Assembly (NCBI GenBank): GCA_004352715.1
Contig: SCFE01000079.1
Span: 1,368,984 to 1,432,983 of the forward strand
Origin: Hofstenia miamia
Lineage: Eukaryota > Xenacoelomorpha > Acoela
DNA: 64,000 nt
Reading direction: 5' to 3'
Part shown: piece by piece, positions 47,583 through 57,659 of the stretch
Position numbering within the stretch: the stretch's first letter is position 1
How the letters are laid out: each line of letters opens with the position of its first letter
Notes under the pieces: model-generated
Told to the model about the DNA's origin: nothing
What the model saw: the letters and a program-made list of their open reading frames with translations, nothing else
The model's database searches: none
Made by a program: the position numbers and the translations under genes

Positions 47583-48777
47583 AGAGATAAACGTAATCAA
47601 TCACTATCAGTATTTAAGAATGCACTACAGAGATACTGATCCTAATTTTATTTTCAAATTTCCAACCTTTGCTGACGTCAAAAAGTAGTTCTGGATATTA
47701 TCGCAGTTTGGTCTAAGCCAAGTCTGCCAGTTATATGCAATATACGTGTTGAGGTAAAGCTTAAGAGCATAGTTGATAATTTTGAGGCAGCACGGAAAAA
47801 AGCTAAGAGAATGTAGCAGACGTCTTTGGATATAGAATGGTTCAACAAACTCTTTGATATTTCAAAGTGCAAATGTGCTATTTCATCTAAGCCACGATTC
47901 TACAATGGCAAACATTCTTGTACCTGCGTTTGGCTGGATCGCATTCCTGAAATGGAATTGGAATTTATTCAGGATCAAATGTCAGACAGAAAAATGTTCA
48001 TATCTTCACTCTTGATAAAAAATTTAACTCAAGTGCATTAGCTAAGCGATCAAAACAGGCCAGTTTAAACAAAGCCAACATGAATGATAATAATTGCTCT
48101 TCTGTGGAGATAAACCTCCCCAGCCTCATAACAAGAAGTAAGCTCCGGAAAAGGCCACATGAGTCAGTTATCTAGAGTTAAGTGAAAATGATGTGGAACA
48201 TGATGACGACGATTACTTGCCGACTCCACCAATCGGAGGAACTTCTTATGCGAAAAAAAGAATCACTTCTATCAGCACTTCGAGCTGCATTTTTGCTGAT
48301 AAACGAAGTACATCAATTCGCCAACAATCCGACCAAATGTATTCATGTGCTGATGATAATATTGCTGCTTCTTCCAGCAATGTGTTTCGACACCGAGCTG
48401 TAAGATTAACTTCTTTGAGCCAGTTCAAAAATGAAATTAATGAAGCAGACTGATTGCAGCTTCATTAGGATGGCCGAATAATCACTCTTGTTAAGTATCA
48501 TAATGCTTCAATAGGTGCCAAGATGGTCCGAGTAGCTGGCGTCAAAACTTTTTCGTCACAAGTTTCTGTAGCCAGTGAAACAGTTTTCAATATGATTGTA
48601 CATAACAGCGGAGGGTGTTTATGCAAAGTTTATTCAGTTATGAGTGACACGACAAGATTGAATACAGTCAGACTCTCAGGGATAAATAAACGGTTGAATG
48701 ATTGCATCAATGAGAGTGCTGGACATTACTTCCACACCTTAGAATGCTTATTTCACATAAATGAAATGTTTTTCACT
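47583..48777 (+). pseudogene. Transposase-like protein of unfamiliar family, decayed
   Basis: Plus-strand coding blocks in order: RMHYRDTDPNFIFKFPTFAD; CAISSKPRFYNGKHSCTCVW (two close cysteines, possible zinc site); an acidic stretch with PTPPIGGTSYAKKR; LH(stop)DGRIITLVKYHNASIG (one stop where related proteins have Trp); SVASETVFNMIVHNSGG; SDTTRLNTVRLSGINKRL; and YFHTLECLFHINEMFFTH. The series LHWDG..., DTT..NT, and H..E..FH.NE is one I know from uncharacterised transposon-derived proteins of many invertebrates; the aspartate of SDTT and the final HxxE-type block are candidate catalytic or structural residues. Frame breaks and stops show it is dead. The C-terminal part recurs at 49415-49690 (same stop) and 46919-47080. 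Confidence 0.6.
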
Positions 48778-48778
48778 N

Positions 48779-48812
<34 letters not shown>
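48779..48812. repeat. (TA)n microsatellite at an assembly join
   Basis: TA run directly after the N at 48778. The following 48813-49045 is unrelated to the coding sequence, and part of it (48994-49045) recurs at 49168-49219. Probably misjoined sequence. Confidence 0.8.
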
Positions 48813-48815
<3 letters not shown>

Positions 48816-49324
48816 TGAAGTTCTTATTAATAGTTAAGGGTAATGTTGTCTGTTTGTATATCCCAAGGTACTGTTGGGCCATTGTTGGTGCATTGCGTGT
48901 TAATATTGACCAATATTAGCATTGGGTTATTCGGTCATTCGTATTTGCCAATAATGAGAGGACAAATTCAACACCTAATTGTAATTTGGACTTTATTTTT
49001 ACCTCTAGGTTCTATGGCGCCATTCAGTCCCATGAGATTTACTAANTATTTCACATGAATGAAATATTTTTCACTCACGTCATAAACGAAGTTGAAGGAA
49101 GGCAGAATGCAATGAAAGAAGGAGCTCTGTACAACAAAATACAAAGTCTTCAAGATTGTACCATGATTTATTTTTACCTCTAGGTTCTATGGCGCCATTC
49201 AGTCCCATGAGATTTACTAATCCCAGTAGCAAAGACTGATACGTAAAACAAAATGTTTAGGTCAATATAAAACTGGGCCATAATTGAAGCAAATGGAACC
49301 ACAAATTTCATTACTTCATAAAAT

Positions 49325-49960
49325 GAAATTAATGAAGCAGACTTATTGCAGCTTCATTAGGATGGCCGAATAATCACTCTTGTTAAGTATCATAATGCTT
49401 CAATAGGTGCCAAGATGGTCCGAGTAGCTGGCGTCAAAACTTTTTCGTCACAAGTTTCTGTAGCCAGTGAAACAGTTTTCAATATGATTGTACATAACAG
49501 CGGAGGGTGTTTATGCAAAGTTTATTCAGTTATGAGTGACACGACAAGATTGAATACAGTCAGACTCTCAGGGATAAATAAACGGTTGAATGATTGCATC
49601 AATGAGAGTGCTGGACATTACTTCCACACCTTAGAATGCTTATTTCACATAAATGAAATGTTTTTCACTCACGTCATAAACGAAGTTTAAGGAAGGCAGA
49701 AAGGGCCGAATGCAATGAAAGAAGGAGCTCTGTACAACAAAATACAAAGTCTTCAAGATTGTACCATTGATTCTGGCAAACTTGTACCTCAAGATGAACT
49801 TGATGTGTCAATTATACCTATGGCTATGTTCCACCTTAAGAATAAAATTCTGTGGTTTTTAGAACAAAAATTCTGTCAGTTAAACTGTTTCTGTTTTCAT
49901 TCGTTATTAGTTACTAAAAACAAATTAAACATTGCTTTGGGAAGTGCTAAAATTGAATGA
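49325..49960 (+). pseudogene. Second copy of the C-terminal coding part of the long-inverted-repeat element
   Basis: Repeats 48440-48777 almost exactly (including the LH-stop-DG lesion near 49354), then continues to HVINEV, a stop, and MKEGALYNKIQSLQDCTIDS in a following frame that runs to 49960. It gives the uninterrupted 3' part joining the right inverted repeat at 49992. Confidence 0.65.
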
Positions 49961-50325
49961 AGGCAATAAAGCAGCAAAATGCGGTTTTTCCAAATAGCTT
50001 TTTTCTAGCGCATTAGATCATTAGAATGTATAAAAGAGAGATAGGAAACCGACCATTCTGCATCGTTTGAGGTACCGTTCGACTTTTTACTCCTTTCCGT
50101 TCGCGAGATAGAGGAAATTCCTTATCGCCCTCCAGCGGTAAAACTTAACAGGACGGGGCGACCCCGAAACATTTTCCGATCGCAAAAAAATTTCACCATT
50201 GAAATCAGCGCAAAACTCGATCTGATGAGACCCCAGGCGTTTTGAATTTCAAAAATGTCGAAAAATGAAACACCTTCATATATATATATATNTCGTTAGG
50301 GCTTACACTCGCCCCTTAGCCTGTA

Positions 50326-50360
<35 letters not shown>

Positions 50361-50371
50361 AGAAGAAGAAA
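50326..50371. repeat. (GAA)n microsatellite
   Basis: About 15 GAA units with two G interruptions. Confidence 0.95.
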
Positions 50372-53219
50372 TGTCTATATTTAGAGTTGATTTCTACAAT
50401 ATAAAATACTGTTTACAACTCTAAATAGCGTAAAAAAACTACACAAGTACAAAAACAAATATACACGCACACAAATGAATATTTACAAAGGCAATTATAA
50501 CTAATGGCCTGGACTATGGCGAATTTATATGCGGTCAATGTTATGTTTGGGACCACCTGGGACTTTGATGTTTAATGGGACTGGTAATGGAATGGGATAC
50601 AGACCAAATCTAATAGAACTAGATGTGAATGGGCCCAAAAAGCCTCTGGTTCCACAGGATGTTAAAAATATTGAACTTGTTTACATTTTAACTACTTTAT
50701 AATTTTCATAAGAGTTACTAGTGGAAATGTGCTCAAAGTCACAAATGGAAGAATTAAGAGAGCAGCATTCAAAATGAAGTCAAGTATCAACTAAGTATGA
50801 ATTTTTTATGCTCATTGTCAAATACTAATGGCCTAGTATTGCGAAATGGTCGAATGTCAATATTTTCAACAATGTGTGGTTACTTAGGATGCATTTGTTG
50901 ATAAACAAGTTTAAGTTGATCATTCTCATTGCCTTGTATGCAGGCAAGAGCGATTGTTGAATAATGGTTTCCATTAATGTTATGGGTGCTTCAGTTCTCG
51001 TCAGGAGAGTAGTAAACGAATACTAAATGCAGGATTAAAAATAAAATATATTTGAAATGATTATTACATATTGTAATTGTATAAATATAATTGTGATAAA
51101 ATTCATTTACTTAGTAAGCTTCATAGAATGAAATGGCTTTCCTAAAATATTAAACATAACTATATCATGTAGCTTTCTGAAATATGTGCATATTTTCTGT
51201 ATGGCGATATATATATTTTCACGCTTTTAGTAACAGCCTTCCAATAATAAAATGATACATTCTATAGCCTGATGTTGCTTCATGATTGTAGCAAACTGTA
51301 TAGATTAAATAGCTTTTTCAAAATTTTTTACAATTTTTTTGTTTACTACAGTTAATTGAAAACTATTGGTGTCAAATTTTAGTATCTTTGTAAATTTTAA
51401 AGCCTTTTTGTTTTGATGAACTTTTTAGCAATACTAGGGTTTTAAATTTAGCTTGAATGTAAAGTTGTTATAAAAAAAATCAAGCTCACTAAATCATTGA
51501 CCTTGCCCACTTTTATGCATGCAATGTGATTGTAGTCAAAGGTTCATCCAACTATAAAGATAAGCTTCCAAACTACTAGTCTTAAAAGTTACAGACCCCT
51601 GGATCGCTTACCATCAACTCCCATTTAAAATTGAAAAATATCAGAAAATAATGCGTTGTGAGTTACATGTTACACCCTGATTCTCGTAATATCAGACAAT
51701 AGATTTACCATAAGAGTGTGAGCAAACCAACACGTTATTTAATAAGAACCAGATATTTTGCCATAGAAGCTAGACACTGCTATCAATCAATTTTAAAGCA
51801 ACTTGCATAGAAACAAGAAATTTCAATAAACAGGAAATTCCAGCACCTTTTCATTGGATAACAAATACTATGTCTCATCACAATAAGCACATTTCTAATT
51901 TAAGCTCTCTGGAATATAAATCTGAAGTCGCTGTTTAGTTTAGCGCACATAAGCACAATTTATGGACAGAAAAGCAATAAATTTATGTGAGAATCTTTAC
52001 TTAAAATGATAGAAGTTTTTATATACGTATTTTAATTCATAGATGTGAAAATATCGTTCGACTCTTGTCTATTTAAGATAGTTCCTCGAAAACTATTACT
52101 CTAAAAAATCAGAAGTAGAAAGATTGAAAAATATTTGTCTGTCATTCTTAGGTTATGGGAGATTGTTTTGTCATGGTTTCAAATTTCCATACATGTTAGA
52201 GTTGGTAAATGATGTTCATATTTTTAATACATGGATTGGAGTTCGACATATTCCATTAATTGATGTTCTGTATTTTATATGTATATAGGAAGTAAATCTT
52301 GTTTTACAGCAGCACCAAATATATTGTGAATTAACCCTTTGACGGCCACGAGGAATTGAAAAGACTAATTAAGTTATTTTTATAGTTTTATGTTTCATTT
52401 GGTCCTGCTGTCATCATAATATTTAGTCATTTCGTTGAAATATGTATACTCTCGTATCTGTGGCCCGTGATGCCACTGTTTCTGTAACAATGAAGCCTAA
52501 AAATTTAATATTTTCAAAAAATCAAATAATAATTCGGTATTTTTATACGTCGATCTAACGTATCATTTATATATCTAGCTTAACTCTATATGAGTATTAC
52601 ATTTGAGTAATATCGATTGGACTATCATAAATAGTGCTATTTTGGATACACTATCAAAAGAGGCTTATCTAAATTTCCACCCAAAATCAGAACAATAATT
52701 TTTTACACTAACCATTTTCCATAGTGACAGGTTTTCATTTCTCTCTTCTTTACTTAATCATACCGAATCAGGTGAATCATCTAAAGCTGGAACCGGCGTG
52801 ATTTTTGGGCCCGGACCTATTTATTAATATTCAAATCCAGCTGTGGCCCGGTAATTTCCTGTAATTTTGGCCAGGCCCCCATCAGTTTTTATCAACATTT
52901 TCAGCACGGTAAATGTTCATGAGGAATATTGTGAACTGCGCTTAGAAACCATACCGCCTAATTCTAAATTTCAAATTTTTTATGGACCAAATATTAGGAT
53001 AATAACACAACATCGAGTTTTTGAAAAATCTTTCTAGTTCTTGAGTTATAAGCATTAAAATATTTTTCATTGAAATCACTAAAATTGTAAGACATGCCTG
53101 GGTTAATTAGAGTAAATTATAATAATAAACTGACTGTACCTTATAATTTCAAATTTCTTAAATGTGTTTTTGTAAAGCCTTTTATTTTTTACCAATTTTG
53201 TTATATTTTTCAAGCGCAG
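50372..53219. other. AT-rich stretch, no gene recognised
   Basis: No coding blocks, tRNA or transposon ends seen. If the exon at 53220 is real, this stretch should contain its upstream intron. Confidence 0.4.
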
Positions 53220-53294
53220 GCCAGCCTGCTTTCAACAGAGGAATATGGTTATCAGCCTCAGAGACCAGCTGTCCCAGTAGACGAAAGTGAATGA
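53220..53294 (+). CDS. Candidate terminal exon of an unidentified gene
   Basis: A polypyrimidine stretch and CAAGCGCAG acceptor precede an in-frame 24-codon end, ASLLSTEEYGYQPQRPAVPVDE then SE and TGA. The composition is unlike the surrounding A/T-driven frames. A possible AATAAA lies at 53584. No upstream partner exons were found and the protein is not recognised. Confidence 0.3.
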   Translation, partial: ASLLSTEEYGYQPQRPAVPVDESE

Positions 53295-53776
53295 AAAATA
53301 CAAACAATCGTGATTCTTACAGACTTAGCCTAAATATCATTCTCCAGGTTTGCAATGGAAACTTTTTATTGTCCATCGGTTTATTCTTTTTCCTTTATCT
53401 AAACATTAAATATTTAAGGATTACAATTAATTTCTGCAATTTTCTTGATTGCATATACATTAGCACGTATAATTCAATGCAATTCACACATATATAATAA
53501 TTATTAGATATTTTCAAGTAATATTTCTGATGGGTGTTTAAATGAAAATAGAAGAAGTCACTGGTAAAAGTACTTCACCATACAATAAAATGCGAAAGCT
53601 TTAGAATGATATTGAAAGTTTATTTAGAATAGGATAGAAAATGCAAAAATCTATGCACTTTATCTATTATTAACAGATTCAAGCCTATATGAATTTAAAA
53701 ATAAAAAATCAAAATTTTTTTTGATAATGTTTGAATATTTATGTTTATAGAATTTTTTAATATGATTTTCAAATTT

Positions 53777-54045
53777 GAAATTATTATCATGCTTTGCTGA
53801 ATGAGTTTACCACCAAAATACATGTAAAAAACAAAAGAATAGGATATAATTTGGAAGTTGAGCCTTCTTTCGAACCGTTCATTCACGAAGCCTACGAGAT
53901 GCACTACCAAGATCCTGACATAAATCCTGAACAAATATTGAAAATTCAGAAATTCCGGGTCGCAGGATTACGACCGCTAATAACATGTTCGACACACCCT
54001 ACTCTTGACTCTCTAATTTTCATATCATTATTTCTACAGACATAA
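53777..54045 (+). other. Unassigned open frame with coding-like composition
   Basis: The frame contains YNLEVEPSFEPFIHEAYEMH followed by YQDPDINPEQILKIQKF, with balanced codon use that is unusual locally. It could be an exon of a host gene, but no convincing donor site follows. Family unknown. Confidence 0.3.
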
Positions 54046-54879
54046 GTTTTTGAAAGTTTTTATGCACATTCATGCTCTTGAATACCACTTTGTGGATCAA
54101 AAATTATAATTACAAATTCTAAGCAGTTCATTTCTTAAAACACAATCACAAAATATCCAAATTAAATTAGAAATAGTCTTGAAATCCAATTTCATTATTG
54201 TGTTCTAATTGAGTCTGTCTCTAAATTATTAATTCTGAATTAATTCAACCGGTGAACTAAAACAATTCGATAAAATTCACGCATATTGATTTTAAACTAG
54301 ATTTATACCAAACCTTTGTTTCATTTCCAAAGATTTATGAATTCATTATTTCTCGGTGCGACCACTGACTGATTCTTTATACTTTTAAAAAAGCGAACCA
54401 TTCATCAATGATTACGTTAATTGAATCTCCGCTTAATTACTTCCGATTGAGAATGGTCGATTTTTCAGTTCTGTCCATCCCCTACACTCCAATAATGAAA
54501 ATTCAAAATATTTTCATAATTTACATGTAATACTGTATATACTTTTCAGTGTTTTATAATTTTATATGCTTTAGAACAAAATTCTATTATACTACTACAC
54601 TTCAAAATACTATATCTAAAAGTAATTCTATAAACTAAAAACTAAAATAGTTGTTTATAAACGAAACGATCAAGACTTGCAGCAGAATAGTTAAGTAACA
54701 TGAAAATTTTGCGAATATTCTTTTGGTGTCACTTAAGTAAAAAAAAATAGTTTTGGCTGTCTTTTTTTGACATTGCATTTTCTCTAAATTTGTATGGCAA
54801 ACAAATAAAGATATCTGATGCTAGTATTAGAAAAGAATTAGAAGCATATGTGTTTTTAATTTGCTTCAATTTAATGTAC

Positions 54880-55600
54880 TTTTTTGTATTGAGTTGTACT
54901 TAAGTTTATCATTGATTCCGTAAGGAAAAGCAACACTTTTATAGGAGGTATCAAAAATAAAGTATAAATATGTTAAGTACAATACATATTTGGTTGGTTT
55001 TAGGAATAGAAAGACATAGCTTATAAAAGTGGCTAAAATGTGAAAACTTAGGTACATTGGCAATAAGTCCAATTGCCCGGTTAGACATTATGTCAATGTT
55101 CTTCCACTTCACAGAGTATTTGCCTAGTGTTAAAAAGGCGCCATAACTGATAATACCGTATAAATTGGTTCTTCAAAAATTTATGAAAATTGAGTTTGGT
55201 ACACAGTTCCTTAACAAAGTTAAGGTTGAATTGAAAACAGATAGTTTTCTAATTTTGGAATTGAGGAATTCTGAAAAATCAAGGTTTTTGTTGAAGGTAA
55301 CACCGAGATAGGTGGCTTTTCTGATGTTGTTGAGTTCGTGATCATGAATGTTAAGCTTAAACTGGCCCGAATATATTTTTAAGGAGGTATGCAACATTAA
55401 GAATTGTGATTTGCTGACATTTAAATGAAGTTGGTTTTTATCAAACCAATTTTTCACTTCAATAAGATCATCAGTTAAAAATTTTGTACACATGAGGCAA
55501 CTAGAATAGATGCAGGTATTATCTGCACATTGAATTCTGTTACTACGACTACTTTTAAAATGATTTATTATCAACTATAAACAACGAAATAAATTAATAG
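54880..55600 (-). pseudogene. Non-LTR reverse transcriptase C-terminal half, decayed
   Basis: The minus strand from 55574 reads NRIQCADNTCIYSS, where the catalytic YADD box has become CADN. Next are NWFDKNQLHLNVSKSQFLML and RKATYLGVTFNKNLDFSEFL (the standard LGV block), and after a stop LYGIISYGAFL and NRAIGLIANVPKF, the usual LINE C-terminus. It is truncated just upstream of the catalytic box. The altered box shows the copy is inactive. It is distinct from the RT at 28783-30095. Confidence 0.8.
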
Positions 55601-55875
55601 TACAGATTTTCATGCAATATTTTACACAGGCTAAGGGACCCTAAAGTTCTCTGAGTATGCCTTGCTGGGGTTTTTTCATTAATGAAATCCTCTTTAATTT
55701 CAGTCTTTAATATTTGTCTGCAGATCTTTCATATAACGGGAAGTATATTAACATATTTAAATGCAATATTGAAAAACGAATTTTTTCCAAGGCTCTACAT
55801 ATATATATATATATTGTGTACAAAGTGTGCTTAAACTATTCATTGTAAAAAACAAGAAATATTTTATGTAAACAT

Positions 55876-55902
55876 GTTTCGAGTGTCTCCACTCATCGTC
55901 AG
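55876..55902 (-). ncRNA. Hammerhead-like hairpin motif, copy 1
   Basis: The minus strand reads CTGACGAT, stem GAGTG, loop GAGA, stem CACTC, GAAAC. CTGANGA...GAAA is the hammerhead ribozyme core with one extra T before helix II. Flanks can pair (ATTTTGTA before, TACATAAAAT after, with a 2-nt bulge), giving a type I layout with minimal helix III. Penelope-like elements are known to carry such ribozymes, and a GIY-YIG fragment lies 1.5 kb away. Confidence 0.4.
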
Positions 55903-56003
55903 TACAAAATAACTAAAATAATATGGTGGTAAATACAAATTTTATGATTTTAAAATTGTAATTCGTAGATCTTATACGATATTTAGTCTTTGACTTAATT
56001 GTT

Positions 56004-56039
<36 letters not shown>

Positions 56040-56095
56040 GAAAGTATTCTAAGCTTAGAAATATTTGAAATATGACACAGTTAAAAATTTAGATC

Positions 56096-56124
56096 GGTTT
56101 CGATTAGTAAATAATCATCGTCAG
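56096..56124 (-). ncRNA. Hammerhead-like hairpin motif, copy 2
   Basis: Minus strand CTGACGAT, GATTA, 5-nt loop, TAATC, GAAACC. It has the same architecture as copy 1 with a different but compensated helix II. It lies in the duplicated block next to a (TA)n. Confidence 0.4.
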
Positions 56125-57258
56125 TATGACAAATGCGGTAAATAAATATTTTACAATAAACTACACTAAAGNNNNNNNNNNNNNNNNNNNNNNNNNNNNN
56201 NNNNNNNNNNNNNNNNNNNNNNNNNNNNNNNNNNNNNNNNNNNNNNNNNNNNNNNNNNNNNNNNNNNNNNNNNNNNNNNNNNNNNNNNNNNNNNNNNNNN
56301 NNNNNNNNNNNNNNNNNNNNNNNNNNNNNNNNNNNNNNNNNNNNNNNNNNNNNNNNNNNNNNNNNNNNNNNNNNNNNNNNNNNNNNNNNNNNNNNNNNNN
56401 NNNNNNNNNNNNNNNNNNNNNNNNNNNNNNNNNNNNNNNNNNNNNNNNNNNNNNNNNNNNNNNNNNNNNNNNNNNNNNNNNNNNNNNNNNNNNNNNNNNN
56501 NNNNNNNNNNNNNNNNNNNNNNNNNNNNNNNNNNNNNNNNNNNNNNNNNNNNNNNNNNNNNNNNNNNNNNNNNNNNNNNNNNNNNNNNNNNNNNNNNNNN
56601 NNNNNNNNNNNNNNNNNNNNNNNNNNNNNNNNNNNNNNNNNNNNNNNNNNNNNNNNNNNNNNNNNNNNNNNNNNNNNNNNNNNNNNNNNNNNNNNNNNNN
56701 NNNNNNNNNNNNNNNNNNNNNNNNNNNNNNNNNNNNNNNNNNNNNNNNNNNNNNNNNNNNNNNNNNNNNNNNNNNNNNNNNNNNNNNNNNNNNNNNNNNN
56801 NNNNNNNNNNNNNNNNNNNNNNNNNNNNNNNNNNNNNNNNNNNNNNNNNNNNNNNNNNNNNNNNNNNNNNNNNNNNNNNNNNNNNNNNNNNNNNNNNNNN
56901 NNNNNNNNNNNNNNNNNNNNNNNNNNNNNNNNNNNNNNNNNNNNNNNNNNNNNNNNNNNNNNNNNNNNNNNNNNNNNNNNNNNNNNNNNNNNNNNNNNNN
57001 NNNNNNNNNNNNNNNNNNNNNNNNNNNNNNNNNNNNNNNNNNNNNNNNNNNNNNNNNNNNNNNNNNNNNNNNNNNNNNNNNNNNNNNNNNNNNNNNNNNN
57101 NNNNNNNNNNNNNNNNNNNNNNNNNNNNNNNNNNNNNNNNNNNNNNNNNNNNNNNNNNNNNNNNNNNNNNNTATATATATATATATATATATATATAAAT
57201 GAAAGTATTCTAAGCTTCGAAATATTTGAAATATGTAACACAGTTAAAAATTTAGACC

Positions 57259-57286
57259 GGTTTCGATTACTAAGAATAATCGTCAG
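57259..57286 (-). ncRNA. Hammerhead-like hairpin motif, copy 3
   Basis: Minus strand CTGAC, GATTA, TTCTTAG, TAATC, GAAACCGGTC. Part of the CTGANGA core is lost, but GAAAC-CG-GTC keeps a minimal helix III and the canonical GUC cleavage triplet. Confidence 0.35.
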
Positions 57287-57327
57287 TATGACAAATGCGG
57301 TAAATAAATATTTTACAATAAACTACA

Positions 57328-57608
57328 CTAAAGGAAATTATAAATATGTTGCATGCACCATAAATCTAGAATTATTGATATTACCTTGCTTTGTTTGTTA
57401 AGTAATTTCTCTTTGTTTGCAGCCTTAATAAAAATCTGTTCACCAATTTTATGATGTTTTGATCTTAGTAATAGCTTAGAATTTTTTTCCTTGATTTCAT
57501 GGTGATGTAAGTAAATTTCAGAATTTAAATTTCCTCTTAGGTATTCTTTCATCCTTGTTCCCAGATGTCTTTTAGTTTCCTCGATGTATGAGTTATTGCA
57601 ATAACCAC

Positions 57609-57612
<4 letters not shown>
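57328..57612 (-). pseudogene. GIY-YIG endonuclease fragment of a Penelope-like retroelement
   Basis: The minus strand reads KCGYCNNSYIEETKRHLGTR then MKEYLRG and HHHEIKEKNSKLLLRSKHHK. This is the C-x2-C plus YIGET.R.L..R..EH block of the GIY-YIG endonuclease at the C-terminus of Penelope-like elements, here with G to E in YIEET. A (TA)n tract (57612-57642) replaces everything upstream, so the reverse transcriptase is missing. It ends at 57328 with a stop. The hammerhead-like hairpins just downstream support the assignment. Confidence 0.75.
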
Positions 57613-57646
<34 letters not shown>

Positions 57647-57659
57647 TTCTGCATTAGAA

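Larger units (their letters stand above)
46279..50277 (+). mobile_element. Large element with ~285-bp terminal inverted repeats, inserted in (TA)n
   Basis: The left end 46279-46565 and right end 49992-50277 (reversed) align over about 285 bp (left GGGTGCTTCATTTTTCGATA, right AAGGTGTTTCATTTTTCGAC). TA microsatellite lies directly outside both ends (46259-46278 and 50278-50291). Inside are transposase-like coding fragments on the plus strand. Three single-N joins (47520, 48778, 49046) and long internal duplications show that at least two copies or alleles were stitched together, so the true length is unknown. Confidence 0.75.
56010..57332. repeat. (TA)n-led ~150-bp block repeated on both sides of a 1000-N gap
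   Basis: 56010-56171 and 57172-57332 share (TA)n, ATGAAAGTATTCTAAGCTT and the sequence down to AACTACACTAAAG, with a few differences. N occupy 56172-57171. The differences suggest two diverged copies, such as the two terminal repeats of a Penelope-like element, rather than a pure overlap artefact. Confidence 0.65.
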
